The notes below the pieces were generated by a model. The model ran no database searches. It saw nothing but the letters and a program-made list of their open reading frames with translations, and had not been told where the DNA came from. Positions 1 through 10,300 of a stretch of DNA of 37,857 bases are shown one piece after another (position 1 is the first letter of the stretch; each line of letters begins with the position of its first letter). Location of the stretch: contig NZRP01000009.1 of NCBI GenBank assembly GCA_002693775.1, positions 1 through 37,857 on the forward strand, given 5' to 3'. The translations under genes and the position numbers were made by a program. The DNA comes from Crocinitomicaceae bacterium. Its GTDB lineage: Bacteria; Bacteroidota; Bacteroidia; Flavobacteriales_D; Sanyastnellaceae.

Positions 1-242
1 AAGAAGGTGGACGTCACACTCCATTCCACAATAAATACCGTCCTCAGTTCTACTTCCGTACAACTGACGTTACAGGTGAGATTTCTTTAGAAGCAGGCCG
101 CGAGATGGTTATGCCTGGGGATAACGTAACAATCGACGTAGAGTTGATTGCTCCTGTAGCAATGGATAAGGGCCTACGTTTCGCTATCCGTGAGGGTGGA
201 CGTACTGTAGGTGCTGGTCAGGTTACTGAGATTCTTGGTTAA
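1..242 (+). CDS. tuf: Elongation factor Tu, C-terminal part (cut by window start)
   Basis: The first two bases belong to a split codon, and the frame is open from position 3 to a TAA stop. The encoded 79 residues are the C-terminal beta-barrel domain of EF-Tu, including [20 protein letters not shown], the REMVMPGDN segment and the ending [17 protein letters not shown]-Tu delivers aminoacyl-tRNA to the ribosome as a GTP-bound ternary complex, and this domain contacts the tRNA T-arm. The GTPase domain lies outside the window. The order tuf, tRNA-Trp, secE, nusG, rplKAJL, rpoBC is the widely conserved arrangement, so this is the translation-factor copy at the head of that block. Identification is secure despite truncation. 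Confidence 0.97.
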   Translation, partial: EGGRHTPFHNKYRPQFYFRTTDVTGEISLEAGREMVMPGDNVTIDVELIAPVAMDKGLRFAIREGGRTVGAGQVTEILG

Positions 243-275
243 GAATTAAGGTAGTTAACCACCTAATTGTAAACG

Positions 276-309
276 TGAAGAAGGGCTCTTTTTTAGGGTT
301 CCTTCTTCA
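276..309 (+). terminator. Inverted repeat after tuf, possible terminator or processing hairpin
   Basis: A perfect 9-bp inverted repeat (TGAAGAAGG / CCTTCTTCA) encloses a 16-nt loop that contains a run of six T. The T-run is in the loop, not after the stem, so this is not a textbook intrinsic terminator. I see no TAnnTTTG promoter before the tRNA downstream, which favours a partial terminator or an RNA-processing site within a tuf-tRNA-secE transcript. Confidence 0.4.
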
Positions 310-316
310 TGTATCT

Positions 317-389
317 ACGGGTGTAGCTCAATTGGTAGAGTAGTGGTCTCCAAAACCATTGGTTGTGGGTTCGAGTCCTACCGCCCGTG
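317..389 (+). tRNA. trnW: tRNA-Trp (anticodon CCA)
   Basis: The cloverleaf can be folded by eye. The acceptor stem is ACGGGTG with CGCCCGT, and the D-arm contains GCTCAATTGGTAGAG. The anticodon stem GTGGT/ACCAT encloses loop CTCCAAA with anticodon CCA. The T-arm is GTGGG-TTCGAGT-CCTAC and the discriminator base is G. The 3' CCA is not encoded. The gene lies 14 nt upstream of secE and is probably cotranscribed with it, as in many bacteria. Confidence 0.97.
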
Positions 390-403
390 CAAAAACAAAA
401 AAT

Positions 404-628
404 ATGTCTCAATTAACAACATATATTAAAGAATCTTACAACGAGCTTTTGCAGAAGGTTACTTGGCCTTCTTGGAGTTCATTGCAGGAATCTTCCGTTT
501 TAGTATTCGTTGCTTCATTACTTATTGCGGGTGTTGTAGCTGCAATGGATAAGACTTTTGGAGTAAATAGTGAATCTAAATGGCAAGGTGTTGTTGGATT
601 CTTATACGATCTCAACAATTTATTCTAA
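404..628 (+). CDS. secE: Preprotein translocase subunit SecE
   Basis: This 74-residue protein is the single-span SecE type, a small essential part of the SecYEG translocon that clamps SecY in the inner membrane. An amphipathic N-terminal segment carries the conserved ELLQKVTWPSW signature (about residues 13-23). One transmembrane helix follows (about residues 31-46, VLVFVASLLIAGVVAA), then a short C-terminal tail. The reading frame stays open upstream to an ATG inside the tRNA-Trp gene, but that start would overlap the tRNA. The ATG at 404, preceded by an A-rich stretch and no Shine-Dalgarno, is preferred. Position between tRNA-Trp and nusG is the conserved one. Confidence 0.95.
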   Translation: MSQLTTYIKESYNELLQKVTWPSWSSLQESSVLVFVASLLIAGVVAAMDKTFGVNSESKWQGVVGFLYDLNNLF

Positions 629-659
629 TCAACTAGGAAGCACAATAAGTTCTTAGAAC

Positions 660-1211
660 ATGAGTGAAATTGATAAAAAGTGGTATGTAGTTCGCGCCGT
701 AAGTGGTCAAGAAAAGCGAGTTAAAGAGACTATCGAAACAGAAGTCGCTGCAGCTGGTTTGCAAGACTACGTAGGGCAAGTTCTTATTCCTATCGAGAAA
801 ATATTCCAAATCCGTAATGGTAAGAAGGTAAGTAAGGAAAGAAACTTGTTCCCTGGGTACGTGTATATTGAAGCTGCTCTTGTAGGAGAGGTACCACACC
901 TTGTTAAAAACGTTACAAACGTTATCGGTTTCCTTGGAGCTGAGAAAAGAGGTGATCCGATGCCAATTCGCCAACACGAGATTAATAGAATCTTAGGAGT
1001 TGTTGATGAAATGGCTGATGCAGAAGAAGAAATCAATATTCCATATAAAGTTGGAGAATTGGTTAAGGTTACTGATGGACCATTCAATGGTTTCCACGGT
1101 AATATCGAAGAAGTAAACGAAGAGAAAAAGAAATTAAAAGTAATGGTTAAGATTTTCGGGCGTAAGACACCTGTAGAGCTTGGCTATTTACAAGTAGAAA
1201 AAGATAATTAA
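660..1211 (+). CDS. nusG: Transcription termination/antitermination protein NusG
   Basis: The 183-residue product has the two NusG domains. The N-terminal NGN domain opens with [18 protein letters not shown] and includes the [12 protein letters not shown] motif near residue 65; it binds the RNA polymerase clamp. The C-terminal KOW domain starts near residue 127 with [19 protein letters not shown] and can contact Rho or ribosomal protein S10. NusG modulates pausing and couples transcription to translation. It is preceded by secE (31-nt gap) and followed by rplK. Length is typical. No frameshift or unusual insertion is visible between the domains. Confidence 0.97.
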   Translation: MSEIDKKWYVVRAVSGQEKRVKETIETEVAAAGLQDYVGQVLIPIEKIFQIRNGKKVSKERNLFPGYVYIEAALVGEVPHLVKNVTNVIGFLGAEKRGDPMPIRQHEINRILGVVDEMADAEEEINIPYKVGELVKVTDGPFNGFHGNIEEVNEEKKKLKVMVKIFGRKTPVELGYLQVEKDN

Positions 1212-1214
1212 CTG

Positions 1215-1281
1215 GAACAGACAGTGAGAGACGTTCGCATGCCCTTTGAATGCTTCCCATTCGCGCGAATCCTAACTGTTC
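1215..1281 (+). promoter_or_regulatory. Structured leader upstream of rplK-rplA (candidate L1 autoregulatory element)
   Basis: The gap between nusG and rplK can fold into an enclosed structure. An outer stem GAACAG/CTGTTC encloses one hairpin, GCAT/ATGC with a 9-nt loop (1237-1253), and the perfect 12-bp palindrome ATTCGCGCGAAT (1259-1270). ACAGT/ACTGT offers an alternative outer pairing. In many bacteria L1 represses the rplK-rplA mRNA by binding a leader that mimics its 23S rRNA site. The GTGAGAG and CTTTGAA segments here resemble, from memory, parts of that 23S site. The structure is seen in the sequence; the L1 role is inferred from position and resemblance. Confidence 0.45.
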
Positions 1282-1295
1282 ATTATAAATAAAAA

Positions 1296-1736
1296 ATGGC
1301 TAAAGAAGTTTCTGGACTCATTAAACTGCAAATACGCGGTGGAGCAGCCAACCCAGCACCTCCGGTTGGACCGGCACTTGGTGCTAAGGGTGTAAATATC
1401 ATGGATTTTTGTAAGCAATTCAATGCAAGAACTCAAGATAAGGCTGGTAAAGTACTTCCTGCGGTTATCACGGTCTATAATGATAAATCTTTCGACTTTA
1501 TTATTAAGACACCACCTGCTGCTGTCCAATTATTGGAAGCTGCAAAACTCAAGAAGGGTTCTTCAGAATCTAACAGAGAGAAGGTTGGTAAGGTAACCTG
1601 GGATCAAGTCCGCGCAATTGCAGAAGACAAGATGCCTGATCTGAACTGCTTTTCTATTGAGTCTGCTATGAAAGTAGTAGCTGGAACAGCACGAAGCATG
1701 GGTATCAATGTAATCGGAGATTTTCCATCTTCTTAA
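1296..1736 (+). CDS. rplK: 50S ribosomal protein L11
   Basis: This 146-residue protein matches L11 from end to end. The N-terminal domain carries the proline-rich [21 protein letters not shown] motif near residues 20-40, and the C-terminal domain binds the GTPase-associated region of 23S rRNA. L11 forms the base of the L7/L12 stalk and contacts EF-Tu, EF-G and RelA-type factors. The start ATG follows an A-rich stretch (ATAAATAAAAA) instead of a Shine-Dalgarno, as usual in Bacteroidota. rplA follows 12 nt downstream. Confidence 0.98.
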   Translation: MAKEVSGLIKLQIRGGAANPAPPVGPALGAKGVNIMDFCKQFNARTQDKAGKVLPAVITVYNDKSFDFIIKTPPAAVQLLEAAKLKKGSSESNREKVGKVTWDQVRAIAEDKMPDLNCFSIESAMKVVAGTARSMGINVIGDFPSS

Positions 1737-1748
1737 ATATCGCAAACA

Positions 1749-2441
1749 ATGGGACGATTAACAAAGAACCAAAAGGCGCTTGCTGAAAAATTCGATGCTG
1801 AAAAGCACTACTCGCTTAATGAAGCGTCTTCACTTGTGAAGGAGTGCTCGACAACTAAATTCGATGCTTCAGTTGACCTTGCTGTACGTCTTGGCGTAGA
1901 TCCTCGTAAAGCGAACCAAATGGTTCGTGGCACGGTAAGCCTTCCTCATGGAACTGGTAAAGATGTAAAAGTACTTGTACTTTGCCCACCTGACAAGGAT
2001 CAGGAGGCATTGGACGCTGGTGCTGACTACGTTGGATTAGACGAATACGTTGCGAAGATCAAAGGAGGTTGGACCGATGTGGATGTAATTATTACCACTC
2101 CCCAAGTTATGGGCAAAGTAGGTGCGTTGGGCCGAGTACTCGGACCACGTGGACTCATGCCAAACCCAAAATCGGGTACTGTAACTATGGATGTGGCTAA
2201 GGCTGTCACTGACGTGAAAGCTGGTAAGATTGACTTTAAAGTTGATAAGTTTGGTATTGTTCATGCGCAAGTAGGTAAGGTGTCATTCGACGCTGATAAA
2301 CTACATGATAACGCAAATGAGCTTATCCAAACTCTTGTTCGTTTAAAGCCATCTTCAGCAAAAGGTACTTATATAAAGAGCGTTACAATTAGCTCTACTA
2401 TGGGTCCTGGTATTAAAGTTGAACATAAATCGGCGGTTTAA
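1749..2441 (+). CDS. rplA: 50S ribosomal protein L1
   Basis: The 230-residue product is full-length L1. Family hallmarks are [21 protein letters not shown] near residues 47-67, [19 protein letters not shown] near residues 126-144 and a conserved C-terminal return to domain I. L1 binds 23S rRNA at the mobile L1 stalk, which guides deacylated tRNA out of the E site. In many bacteria it also represses its own rplK-rplA mRNA, which fits the structured leader ahead of rplK. The gene sits 12 nt after rplK and 18 nt before rplJ, leaving no room for a separate L10 leader of the usual size. Confidence 0.98.
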   Translation: MGRLTKNQKALAEKFDAEKHYSLNEASSLVKECSTTKFDASVDLAVRLGVDPRKANQMVRGTVSLPHGTGKDVKVLVLCPPDKDQEALDAGADYVGLDEYVAKIKGGWTDVDVIITTPQVMGKVGALGRVLGPRGLMPNPKSGTVTMDVAKAVTDVKAGKIDFKVDKFGIVHAQVGKVSFDADKLHDNANELIQTLVRLKPSSAKGTYIKSVTISSTMGPGIKVEHKSAV

Positions 2442-2459
2442 CCGTATAAAGCATCAAAC

Positions 2460-2981
2460 ATGACACGCGAAGAAAAAGATCTACAGATCAAAGAGCTGAC
2501 TCAGATGCTCGCGGATAACTCTGTATTGTACCTTACTGATGCCACTGGGCTGAATGCTGAGGCAACAACACAGTTGCGCCGAGCTTGCTACAAAAACGAC
2601 ATAGGTATGCGCGTTGTTAAAAACACGCTATTACGCAGAGCTATGGATGCTTCTGAAGGAGCCGATTACAGTGAACTGTATGAAGTACTTTCTGGACAAA
2701 CTGCTTTACTTGTTGGAAATGTTGGAAATGCTCCTGCAAAACTCCTCAAGGAGTTCCGAAAGAAAAACGACATGCCTGTTTTAAAAGCAGCGTATGTTGA
2801 AGAGTCAACTTACCTAGGTGATGATCAAATCGATGCACTAACAGCTATTAAGTCTAAGGATGAACTAGTTGCTGAGCTTATTGCTCTTCTACAGTCTCCT
2901 ATCAAGAATGTTGTTGGCGCGTTGAACTCAGGTGGTAACACCGTATCTGGTCTTGTTAAGGCGCTACAAGAACGTGGCTGA
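2460..2981 (+). CDS. rplJ: 50S ribosomal protein L10
   Basis: The 173-residue protein is L10, the anchor of the L7/L12 stalk. The N-terminal rRNA-binding region contains MTREEKDLQIKELTQML and the GMRVVKNTLLRRAMD motif near residues 50-64. The C-terminal helix (PIKNVVGALNSGGNTVSGLV and onward) is the platform to which L7/L12 dimers bind. Length is typical. The upstream gap of 18 nt is short, so a large L10-L12 autoregulatory leader, if present, must overlap the rplA coding end or be absent. rplL follows after 44 nt. Confidence 0.97.
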   Translation: MTREEKDLQIKELTQMLADNSVLYLTDATGLNAEATTQLRRACYKNDIGMRVVKNTLLRRAMDASEGADYSELYEVLSGQTALLVGNVGNAPAKLLKEFRKKNDMPVLKAAYVEESTYLGDDQIDALTAIKSKDELVAELIALLQSPIKNVVGALNSGGNTVSGLVKALQERG

Positions 2982-3025
2982 GCTTGACATAATTAAATTC
3001 TAAAAAACTAATAAATTAAATAAAA

Positions 3026-3403
3026 ATGGCTGATTTAAAAGCAATGGCCGAGTCGCTAGTAAACCTTACTGTAAAGGAAGTAAACGAACTAGCTGAGATC
3101 CTTAAAGAGGAACACGGTATCGAACCAGCTGCAGCTGCAGTAGCAGTAGCAGGACCCGCTGCAGGCGGTGGTGAAGGTGGTGGAGAAGAAAAGTCGGAAT
3201 TCGACGTAATTCTTAAAGCTGCTGGAGCATCAAAGCTTGCTGTAGTTAAACTTGTTAAAGAATTAACAGGTCTTGGCCTTAAAGAGGCTAAAGGCATTGT
3301 TGACTCTGCACCAGCTCCACTCAAGGAGGGCGTTTCAAAAGACGAGGCTGAAGGCCTTAAGTCTCAACTTGAAGAAGCAGGAGCAGAGGTTGAGCTTAAG
3401 TAA
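3026..3403 (+). CDS. rplL: 50S ribosomal protein L7/L12
   Basis: The 125-residue product has the L7/L12 layout: an N-terminal dimerisation helix pair (residues 1-35), an Ala/Gly-rich flexible hinge (about 36-55) and a C-terminal domain beginning at [13 protein letters not shown]. The [20 protein letters not shown] motif recruits and activates translational GTPases. L7/L12 is the only ribosomal protein present in several copies. Its upstream 44-nt leader is almost entirely A and T and ends AATAAAA before the ATG. That suits efficient initiation in Bacteroidota, where A-rich leaders replace Shine-Dalgarno sequences, though the expression effect is inferred. Confidence 0.98.
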   Translation: MADLKAMAESLVNLTVKEVNELAEILKEEHGIEPAAAAVAVAGPAAGGGEGGGEEKSEFDVILKAAGASKLAVVKLVKELTGLGLKEAKGIVDSAPAPLKEGVSKDEAEGLKSQLEEAGAEVELK

Positions 3404-3431
3404 TAGCACAACACTGACTTGTTAAGGTTCA

Positions 3432-3454
3432 GGGCGGAGAGCAGGTCTCCGCCC
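3432..3454 (+). terminator. GC-rich hairpin between rplL and rpoB (candidate attenuator)
   Basis: A perfect 9-bp stem GGGCGGAGA/TCTCCGCCC has a 5-nt loop GCAGG. A run of five T begins only about 8 nt after the stem, so it may terminate partly. A flanking pair GGTTC (3426-3430) and GAACC (3491-3495) could form an outer stem. In Escherichia coli this gap holds an attenuator and an RNase III site that lower rpoBC expression relative to ribosomal proteins. A similar role here is inferred from position. Confidence 0.55.
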
Positions 3455-3536
3455 ATGAGCCCTTTTTACCTGTTTAGTAAAATAGGTTTTGGAACCTGTA
3501 TTGTTGTTGTCTGAAATTAATTTGACCCCATCCTCC

Positions 3537-6500
3537 ATGTCTATGGTCAATACAAACACCCAAGCTATCCGTAAGAGCTTTGCTTCAGTGGACCTACCAC
3601 TAGAGCATCCGGATTTCCTTGACATCCAACTACGCTCATTCCAGGAGTTTTTCCAATTGGAAACAAAGCCTGAGAACCGTGAGTCAGAAGGACTTTTTAA
3701 GGTATTTAGCGAAAATTTCCCAATCACTGATACGAGAAATCAGTTCGTTCTGGAATTCCTTGATTACTTTATTGATCCCCCTAGATACAGTATTGCTGAA
3801 TGTATCGAAAGAGGACTAACCTATAGTGTACCACTTAAATCTAAGCTTAAGTTGTACTGCACTGATCCAGAACACGAAGATTTTGAGACAATTGTACAAG
3901 ATGTATATCTAGGTACAATTCCTTACATGACTCCACAGGGGTCTTTTGTAATAAATGGTGCAGAGCGTGTAATTGTTAACCAACTTCACCGTTCTCCTGG
4001 TGTATTCTTTGGCCAAAGCAGACACGCTAATGGAACTAAGCTGTACTCAGCTAGAATCATCCCATTCAAAGGTTCTTGGATTGAATTCGCAACTGACATC
4101 AATGGTGTTATGTATGCGTACATCGATAGAAAAAAGAAATTACCTGTTACTACTCTACTTCGTTCTATTGGATACGAAACAGACAAGGACATTCTTGAAA
4201 TCTTTGACCTTGCAGATGAGGTTAAGGTTAGTAAAGCAGGCTTAAAGCGTGTAATTGGTCGTAGACTTGCTGCACGTGTTCTTAAAATTTGGGTAGAAGA
4301 TTTTGTAGATGAGGATACCGGTGAGGTAGTGTCTATCGAAAGAAACGAAGTAGTTCTTGATCGAGAGACCATTCTCGAGAAAGAGCACATGGAAATGATT
4401 CTAGAGAGTGGTACAAAGACTATCATTCTTCACAAGGAAAGCGTAAACCAAAGTGATTACGCAATCATTTACAACACATTACAAAAGGATAGCTCTAACT
4501 CAGAGAAGGAGGCAGTTGAGTACATCTATCGTCAATTACGTAATGCAGAGCCACCAGATTTGGAAACTGCACGTGGAGTAATTGATAAGCTATTCTTCTC
4601 AGAAATGAGATATGACCTTGGTGAGGTAGGTCGTTTCAGAATCAACAGAAAACTTGGTATTTCTGATGAGGTAGAAGAAAGAACTCTTACAAAGGATGAT
4701 ATCCTACTTATTATTAAGTACCTAATCGATCTTGTAAACTCAAACGCTGATGTAGATGATATCGACCACTTGAGTAACCGTCGTATTAGAACTGTTGGTG
4801 AGCAGCTTTATTCTCAGTTTGGTGTAGGTCTAGCACGTATGGCTAGAACTATTCGTGAGCGTATGAACGTACGTGACAACGAGGTGTTTACTCCAACTGA
4901 CCTTATTAATGCAAAGACTCTTAGTTCTGTAATTAATAGCTTCTTCGGTACGAATCAGCTATCTCAATTTATGGACCAGACTAACCCTTTAAGTGAGGTT
5001 ACTCATAAGCGTCGTATCTCAGCTCTAGGACCTGGTGGTCTATCAAGAGAGCGTGCAGGTTTCGAGGTTCGTGATGTACACTACACTCACTACGGAAGGC
5101 TTTGTACTATTGAGACTCCTGAGGGACCAAACATTGGTCTGATTTCTTCACTTTGTGTATACGCAAAGGTTAACCGTTTAGGTTTCATTGAAACACCATA
5201 TAGAAAGGTGGAAGAAGGTAAGGCAGCTACTAACTCAGATGATGTGATATACTTATCTGCTGAAGATGAGGCTCAGTCTATTATCGCTCAAGCAAACGCT
5301 TCTATTGATGCTGAGGGGAACTTTACAGATAGTTTAGTTAAGTCTAGACTTCAAGGTGACTTCCCACTTGCAAATCCTAAGGACCTGCAATACATGGACG
5401 TAGCGCCTAACCAAATTGCTTCTATTGCAGCATCACTTATTCCATTCCTTGAACACGACGATGCAAACCGTGCGCTTATGGGATCTAACATGATGCGTCA
5501 GGCAGTTCCACTTATGATTCCGGACTCTCCGATTGTAGGAACTGGTCTTGAGGGTGCAGTTGCAAGAGATTCTAGAATCTTAATGCGTGCTGAATCTGAT
5601 GGTGTTGTTGAATACGTTGATTCAGATGTTATCCACATTCGTCATAAGATGAGTGAAATGGATAAGCTTGTTTCATTCGATGACGACTTGAAAGTTTACA
5701 ACCTTATTAAGTTTGCTAGAACAAACCAAGGTACTTGTATGAACCTTCGTCCTATGGTGATGAAGGGAGATAAAGTTACTCAAGGGCAAATCCTTGTAGA
5801 AGGATACAGTACTCAGAAAGGTGAACTAGCTCTAGGACAAAATATGAAAGTGGCATTCATGCCATGGCAGGGTTATAATTTTGAGGATGCGATTGTAATC
5901 TCTGAAAGAGTTGTAAGAGAGGACGTGTTTACATCGCTTCATGTTGATGAGTACACTCTTGAAGTAAGAGATACTAAGCGTGGAATTGAAGAGTTAACAA
6001 ATGATATTCCTAACGTAAGTGAGGATGCAACAGCTAACCTTGATGAAAACGGTCTTATTAGAATCGGTGCGAATGTAAAAGGTGGAGATATCCTAATTGG
6101 TAAGATTACTCCTAAAGGAGAATCTGATCCTAGCCCAGAAGAAAAGCTACTTAGAGCAATCTTTGGAGATAAGGCTGGTGATGTAAAGGACGCGTCACTT
6201 AAGATGCCACCATCTTCTCAAGGTGTTGTAATTGATAAGAAGCTATTTAGTAGAGCAGTTAAAGATCGTAAGGCTAAAGCTGCAGATAAGGCAATTATCG
6301 AGACTATTGATATAGATTTTGACAAGGAAGCAGCTGAGCTTAAGAAGGCACTAGTTGATAAGCTAATGAAGCTTGTTGCTGGTAAGGTGAGTCAAGGAGT
6401 TTTCAACTACTATAAAGAAGAGCAGGTGAAGAAGGGAGTTAAGTTCACTCAGAAGATTCTTTTGAGCCTTGATTACCTAATCATTAATTCTGAATCTTGG

Positions 6501-7358
6501 GTACGCGATGCCGAATTAAGTGATCTTGTAAATAGAGTAATTCACAATTACACTATGAAGTACAATGATCTTCTTGGTTCATACCGTCGTAAGAAATTTC
6601 AAGTTACAGTAGGTGATGAGCTTCCAAACGGCATCGTTAAGCTTGCTAAAGTATACGTTGCTAAAAAACGTAAGCTTAAAGTAGGAGATAAGATGGCTGG
6701 ACGTCACGGTAACAAGGGTATTGTTGCTCGTATTGTTCGTCAGGAGGATATGCCATTCCTTGAGGATGGAACTCCAGTAGATATTGTTCTTAACCCACTA
6801 GGTGTACCTTCTCGAATGAACCTTGGACAGATTTACGAAACTGTACTAGGTTGGGCAGGTCAGAAGCTAGGTATGAAGTTCGCTACTCCTATTTTCGACG
6901 GTGCTTCACTTGATGAGATTACCGCTTTAACTACTGAAGCAGGTGTTCCTGAGTGCGGAGTATCTTACCTATACGATGGTGGAACTGGTGAGAGATTTGA
7001 TCAACCAGCTACAGTTGGTGTGATTTACATGATCAAGCTAAGCCACATGGTTGATGATAAGATGCACGCGCGTTCTATTGGACCATACTCATTGATTACA
7101 CAGCAGCCTCTTGGAGGAAAGGCACAGTTTGGTGGTCAGAGATTTGGTGAGATGGAGGTTTGGGCACTAGAGGCATTCGGTGCAGCAAATATTCTTCAAG
7201 AGATCTTGACTGTTAAGTCTGACGATGTAGTTGGACGTGCTAAAGCTTACGAAGCAATCGTTAAGGGTGACATTATGCCAAAGCCAGGAATTCCTGAGTC
7301 TTTCAATGTATTAATGCACGAGCTTAAAGGTCTTGGACTAAGCGTTTCATTAGATTGA
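3537..7358 (+). CDS. rpoB: DNA-directed RNA polymerase subunit beta
   Basis: This is full-length beta (1273 residues), which forms the catalytic cleft of RNA polymerase with beta-prime. The rifampicin pocket region [18 protein letters not shown] is present, with D480, H490 and S495 at the positions of E. coli D516, H526 and S531, so no classical resistance substitution is seen. GRHGNKG and the C-terminal [20 protein letters not shown] clamp segment are intact. The frame is open 16 codons further upstream, but homologues begin near this ATG; a second ATG two codons downstream is equally plausible. The upstream gap carries a hairpin separating it from rplL. rpoC follows after 22 nt. Confidence 0.98.
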   Translation: MSMVNTNTQAIRKSFASVDLPLEHPDFLDIQLRSFQEFFQLETKPENRESEGLFKVFSENFPITDTRNQFVLEFLDYFIDPPRYSIAECIERGLTYSVPLKSKLKLYCTDPEHEDFETIVQDVYLGTIPYMTPQGSFVINGAERVIVNQLHRSPGVFFGQSRHANGTKLYSARIIPFKGSWIEFATDINGVMYAYIDRKKKLPVTTLLRSIGYETDKDILEIFDLADEVKVSKAGLKRVIGRRLAARVLKIWVEDFVDEDTGEVVSIERNEVVLDRETILEKEHMEMILESGTKTIILHKESVNQSDYAIIYNTLQKDSSNSEKEAVEYIYRQLRNAEPPDLETARGVIDKLFFSEMRYDLGEVGRFRINRKLGISDEVEERTLTKDDILLIIKYLIDLVNSNADVDDIDHLSNRRIRTVGEQLYSQFGVGLARMARTIRERMNVRDNEVFTPTDLINAKTLSSVINSFFGTNQLSQFMDQTNPLSEVTHKRRISALGPGGLSRERAGFEVRDVHYTHYGRLCTIETPEGPNIGLISSLCVYAKVNRLGFIETPYRKVEEGKAATNSDDVIYLSAEDEAQSIIAQANASIDAEGNFTDSLVKSRLQGDFPLANPKDLQYMDVAPNQIASIAASLIPFLEHDDANRALMGSNMMRQAVPLMIPDSPIVGTGLEGAVARDSRILMRAESDGVVEYVDSDVIHIRHKMSEMDKLVSFDDDLKVYNLIKFARTNQGTCMNLRPMVMKGDKVTQGQILVEGYSTQKGELALGQNMKVAFMPWQGYNFEDAIVISERVVREDVFTSLHVDEYTLEVRDTKRGIEELTNDIPNVSEDATANLDENGLIRIGANVKGGDILIGKITPKGESDPSPEEKLLRAIFGDKAGDVKDASLKMPPSSQGVVIDKKLFSRAVKDRKAKAADKAIIETIDIDFDKEAAELKKALVDKLMKLVAGKVSQGVFNYYKEEQVKKGVKFTQKILLSLDYLIINSESWVRDAELSDLVNRVIHNYTMKYNDLLGSYRRKKFQVTVGDELPNGIVKLAKVYVAKKRKLKVGDKMAGRHGNKGIVARIVRQEDMPFLEDGTPVDIVLNPLGVPSRMNLGQIYETVLGWAGQKLGMKFATPIFDGASLDEITALTTEAGVPECGVSYLYDGGTGERFDQPATVGVIYMIKLSHMVDDKMHARSIGPYSLITQQPLGGKAQFGGQRFGEMEVWALEAFGAANILQEILTVKSDDVVGRAKAYEAIVKGDIMPKPGIPESFNVLMHELKGLGLSVSLD

Positions 7359-7380
7359 TTAACCGTAGATATAACTGAAA

Positions 7381-10300
7381 ATGTTCCAACAAAAGAACCC
7401 CCAGCAACAATCGAGTGATTTCTCGACAATTACTATTTCGTTATCGTCTCCGGAGACAATTCTTGAGGACTCTCATGGTGAGGTGCTTAAGCCAGAAACG
7501 ATTAACTACAGAACATACAAGCCTGAGCGCGATGGTTTGTTCTGTGAGAGAATATTTGGTCCTGTAAAGGATTTTGAATGTCACTGTGGTAAGTATAAGC
7601 GTATCCGTTATAAGGGTATCGTTTGTGACCGTTGTGGTGTTGAGGTAACTGAAAAGAAAGTACGTCGTGAGCGTATGGGTCACATTTCTTTAGTTGTGCC
7701 AGTAGCTCACATTTGGTACTTCAAGAGTCTTCCTAACAAAATTGGTTACTTACTAGGACTTCCGTCAAAGAAGCTAGATCAAATTATTTACTATGAGCGT
7801 TATGCCGTTATCAACCCTGGTAACGCAAAAAATGCAGAAGGTGAGCCTTTACAAGTAAATGACTTTCTAACAGAAGATGAGTACTTTGATGTGCTTGATA
7901 CTCTTCCAAAGGAGAATCAATATTTAGATGATAAGGATCCAAACAAATTTGTTGCAAAGATGGGTGCTGAAGCAGTACACGATCTTTTAGCAAATCTTGA
8001 TCTTGAGTCACTTTCTTACGAATTACGTAATAAAGCAGATACTGAAACTTCTCAGCAACGTAAGAGTGAAGCACTTAAGCGTCTTCAAGTTGTAGAGAAT
8101 ATGCGTGATTCGCAGCAACGTATTGAGAATCGTCCAGAGTGGATGATTGTTAAGGTTGTTCCTGTAATTCCACCAGAGCTTCGTCCACTTGTTCCACTTG
8201 ATGGAGGACGATTTGCTACATCTGACCTTAACGACCTATACCGTAGAGTTATCATTCGTAACAACCGTCTTAAGAGACTAGTTGAGATTAAGGCGCCAGA
8301 GGTGATCCTTAGAAACGAGAAGCGTATGCTTCAAGAAGCGGTAGATAGCTTATTTGATAACAGCCGTAAATCAAGTGCGGTAAAGACAGAATCTAACAGA
8401 CCTCTTAAATCTTTAAGTGATAGTTTAAAGGGTAAACAGGGTCGTTTTCGTCAGAACCTTCTTGGTAAGCGTGTTGATTATTCAGCACGTTCTGTCATAG
8501 TTGTAGGACCAACTCTTAAGATGCATGAATGTGGTATGCCAAAGCATATGGCAGCTGAGCTATATAAGCCATTCATCATCAGAAAGATGTTAGAGCGTGG
8601 TATCGTTAAAACAGTAAAGTCAGCAAAGAAGATTATTGATGCTAAAGATCCTGTGGTTTGGGATATACTTGAAAATGTAATGAAGGGGCATCCGGTTCTA
8701 TTAAACCGTGCACCAACTTTACACCGTCTTGGTATTCAAGCATTCCAGCCAAAGCTTATCGAGGGTAAAGCGATTCAGCTACACCCGCTAGCTTGTACAG
8801 CCTTCAACGCCGATTTCGATGGTGACCAAATGGCTGTTCACCTTCCATTAGGACACGCAGCTGTATTAGAGGCTCAGCTTCTAATGTTAGCTTCACATAA
8901 TATTCTTAACCCTGCTAATGGCGCACCTATTACTGTACCATCTCAGGATATGGTATTAGGTCTTTACTATATTACCAAGGAGCGTATTAGCTCTAAGGAA
9001 CTTGTAGTGAAGGGTGAGGGAACAGTTTGTTACTCTCCTGAGGAAGTTAGTATTGCACACCAGGAGGGAAGACTTGATCTTCACGCTGCAATTAAGATGC
9101 GCTTCGTTGATGTCAATGGAAATGCTTCATTAATTGACACTACTTGTGGTAGAGTATTATTTAACAAGTACGTACCAAAGGAGGTAGGATACATCAATGA
9201 GCTTCTTACTAAGAAGTCTCTAAGAGACATTATTGCTAGAGTACTTGAGGTCGTAGGTGTTGCCAGAACTTCACAGTTTTTAGATGACATTAAGCACCTT
9301 GGATTTACAATGGCATTTAAGGGAGGACTATCGTTCAACCTTAACGATGTAATTATCCCACCTGAAAAGGAAAAGCTTGTAAATAAGGCAACTTCTGAAG
9401 TTGCTGAAGTGATGGACAACTATAACATGGGTCTTATCACTAACAATGAGCGTTACAACCAGATTATTGATATTTGGACTCATACTAATTCTCGTCTAAC
9501 AAACATCCTTATGGATAGACTTGAGACAGATAAGCAAGGATTCAACTCTATTTACATGATGATGCACTCTGGTGCTCGTGGATCTAAAGAGCAGATTCGT
9601 CAGTTATCTGGTATGCGTGGTCTTATGGCTAAGCCTCAAAAGTCTTCTGCTACTGGTGGTCAAGACATTATTGAAAATCCAATTCTTTCAAATTTTAAGG
9701 AGGGACTTTCTATTCTTGAATATTTCATTTCAACTCACGGTGCACGTAAAGGTCTCGCCGATACAGCACTTAAGACTGCAGATGCAGGTTACCTAACTCG
9801 TCGTCTAGTTGATGTTGCACAAGATGTAATCGTTAAGATTGAGGATTGTGGTACACTTAGAGGAGTAGTTGTCACTCCACTTACTAAAAACGATGAAATC
9901 GTTGAGGGAATTGGATCTAGAATTGATGGTCGTGTTCCTGCAATCGATGTTGTTGATCCTAAGTCAGGTGACATCCTTGCTGCTGAAGGTGAAGAGATTA
10001 CTCCAGAAATTGCTAGGAAAATCGAAGAAGCTGGTGTTGATGAAGTTGAAGTGCGTTCAGTACTTACTTGTGAAGCGCCAAGTGGAATTTGTGCAAAGTG
10101 TTACGGTCGTAATCTAGCCACTTCAAGAATGGTACAGAAAGGTGAAGCTGTGGGTGTAATTGCTGCTCAGTCTATTGGTGAGCCAGGGACTCAACTTACT
10201 TTACGTACTTTCCACGTTGGTGGTACAGCATCTAAGATTTCAGACGAAAACGAATTTAAGACTAAGTTCGATGGTGTTGCTGAAATTGAAGATTTAAGAA

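Noticed and set aside
359-403. Longer SecE beginning at the ATG inside tRNA-Trp
   Set aside because: It would overlap the tRNA and add 15 residues encoded mostly by tRNA sequence; homologues start at the ATG at 404.
2984-3016. TTGACA with an AT-rich stretch before rplL as a sigma70-type promoter
   Set aside because: Bacteroidota primary sigma factors use TTG/TAnnTTTG and not TTGACA/TATAAT; the region is better read as an A-rich translation leader.
3016-3324. Antisense open frame over rplL
   Set aside because: Ala/Ser/Pro-rich shadow of the biased L7/L12 codons, with no motif and no promoter.
3986-4426. 146-residue antisense frame inside rpoB
   Set aside because: Lies wholly within a well-identified gene and shows no protein-like features of its own.
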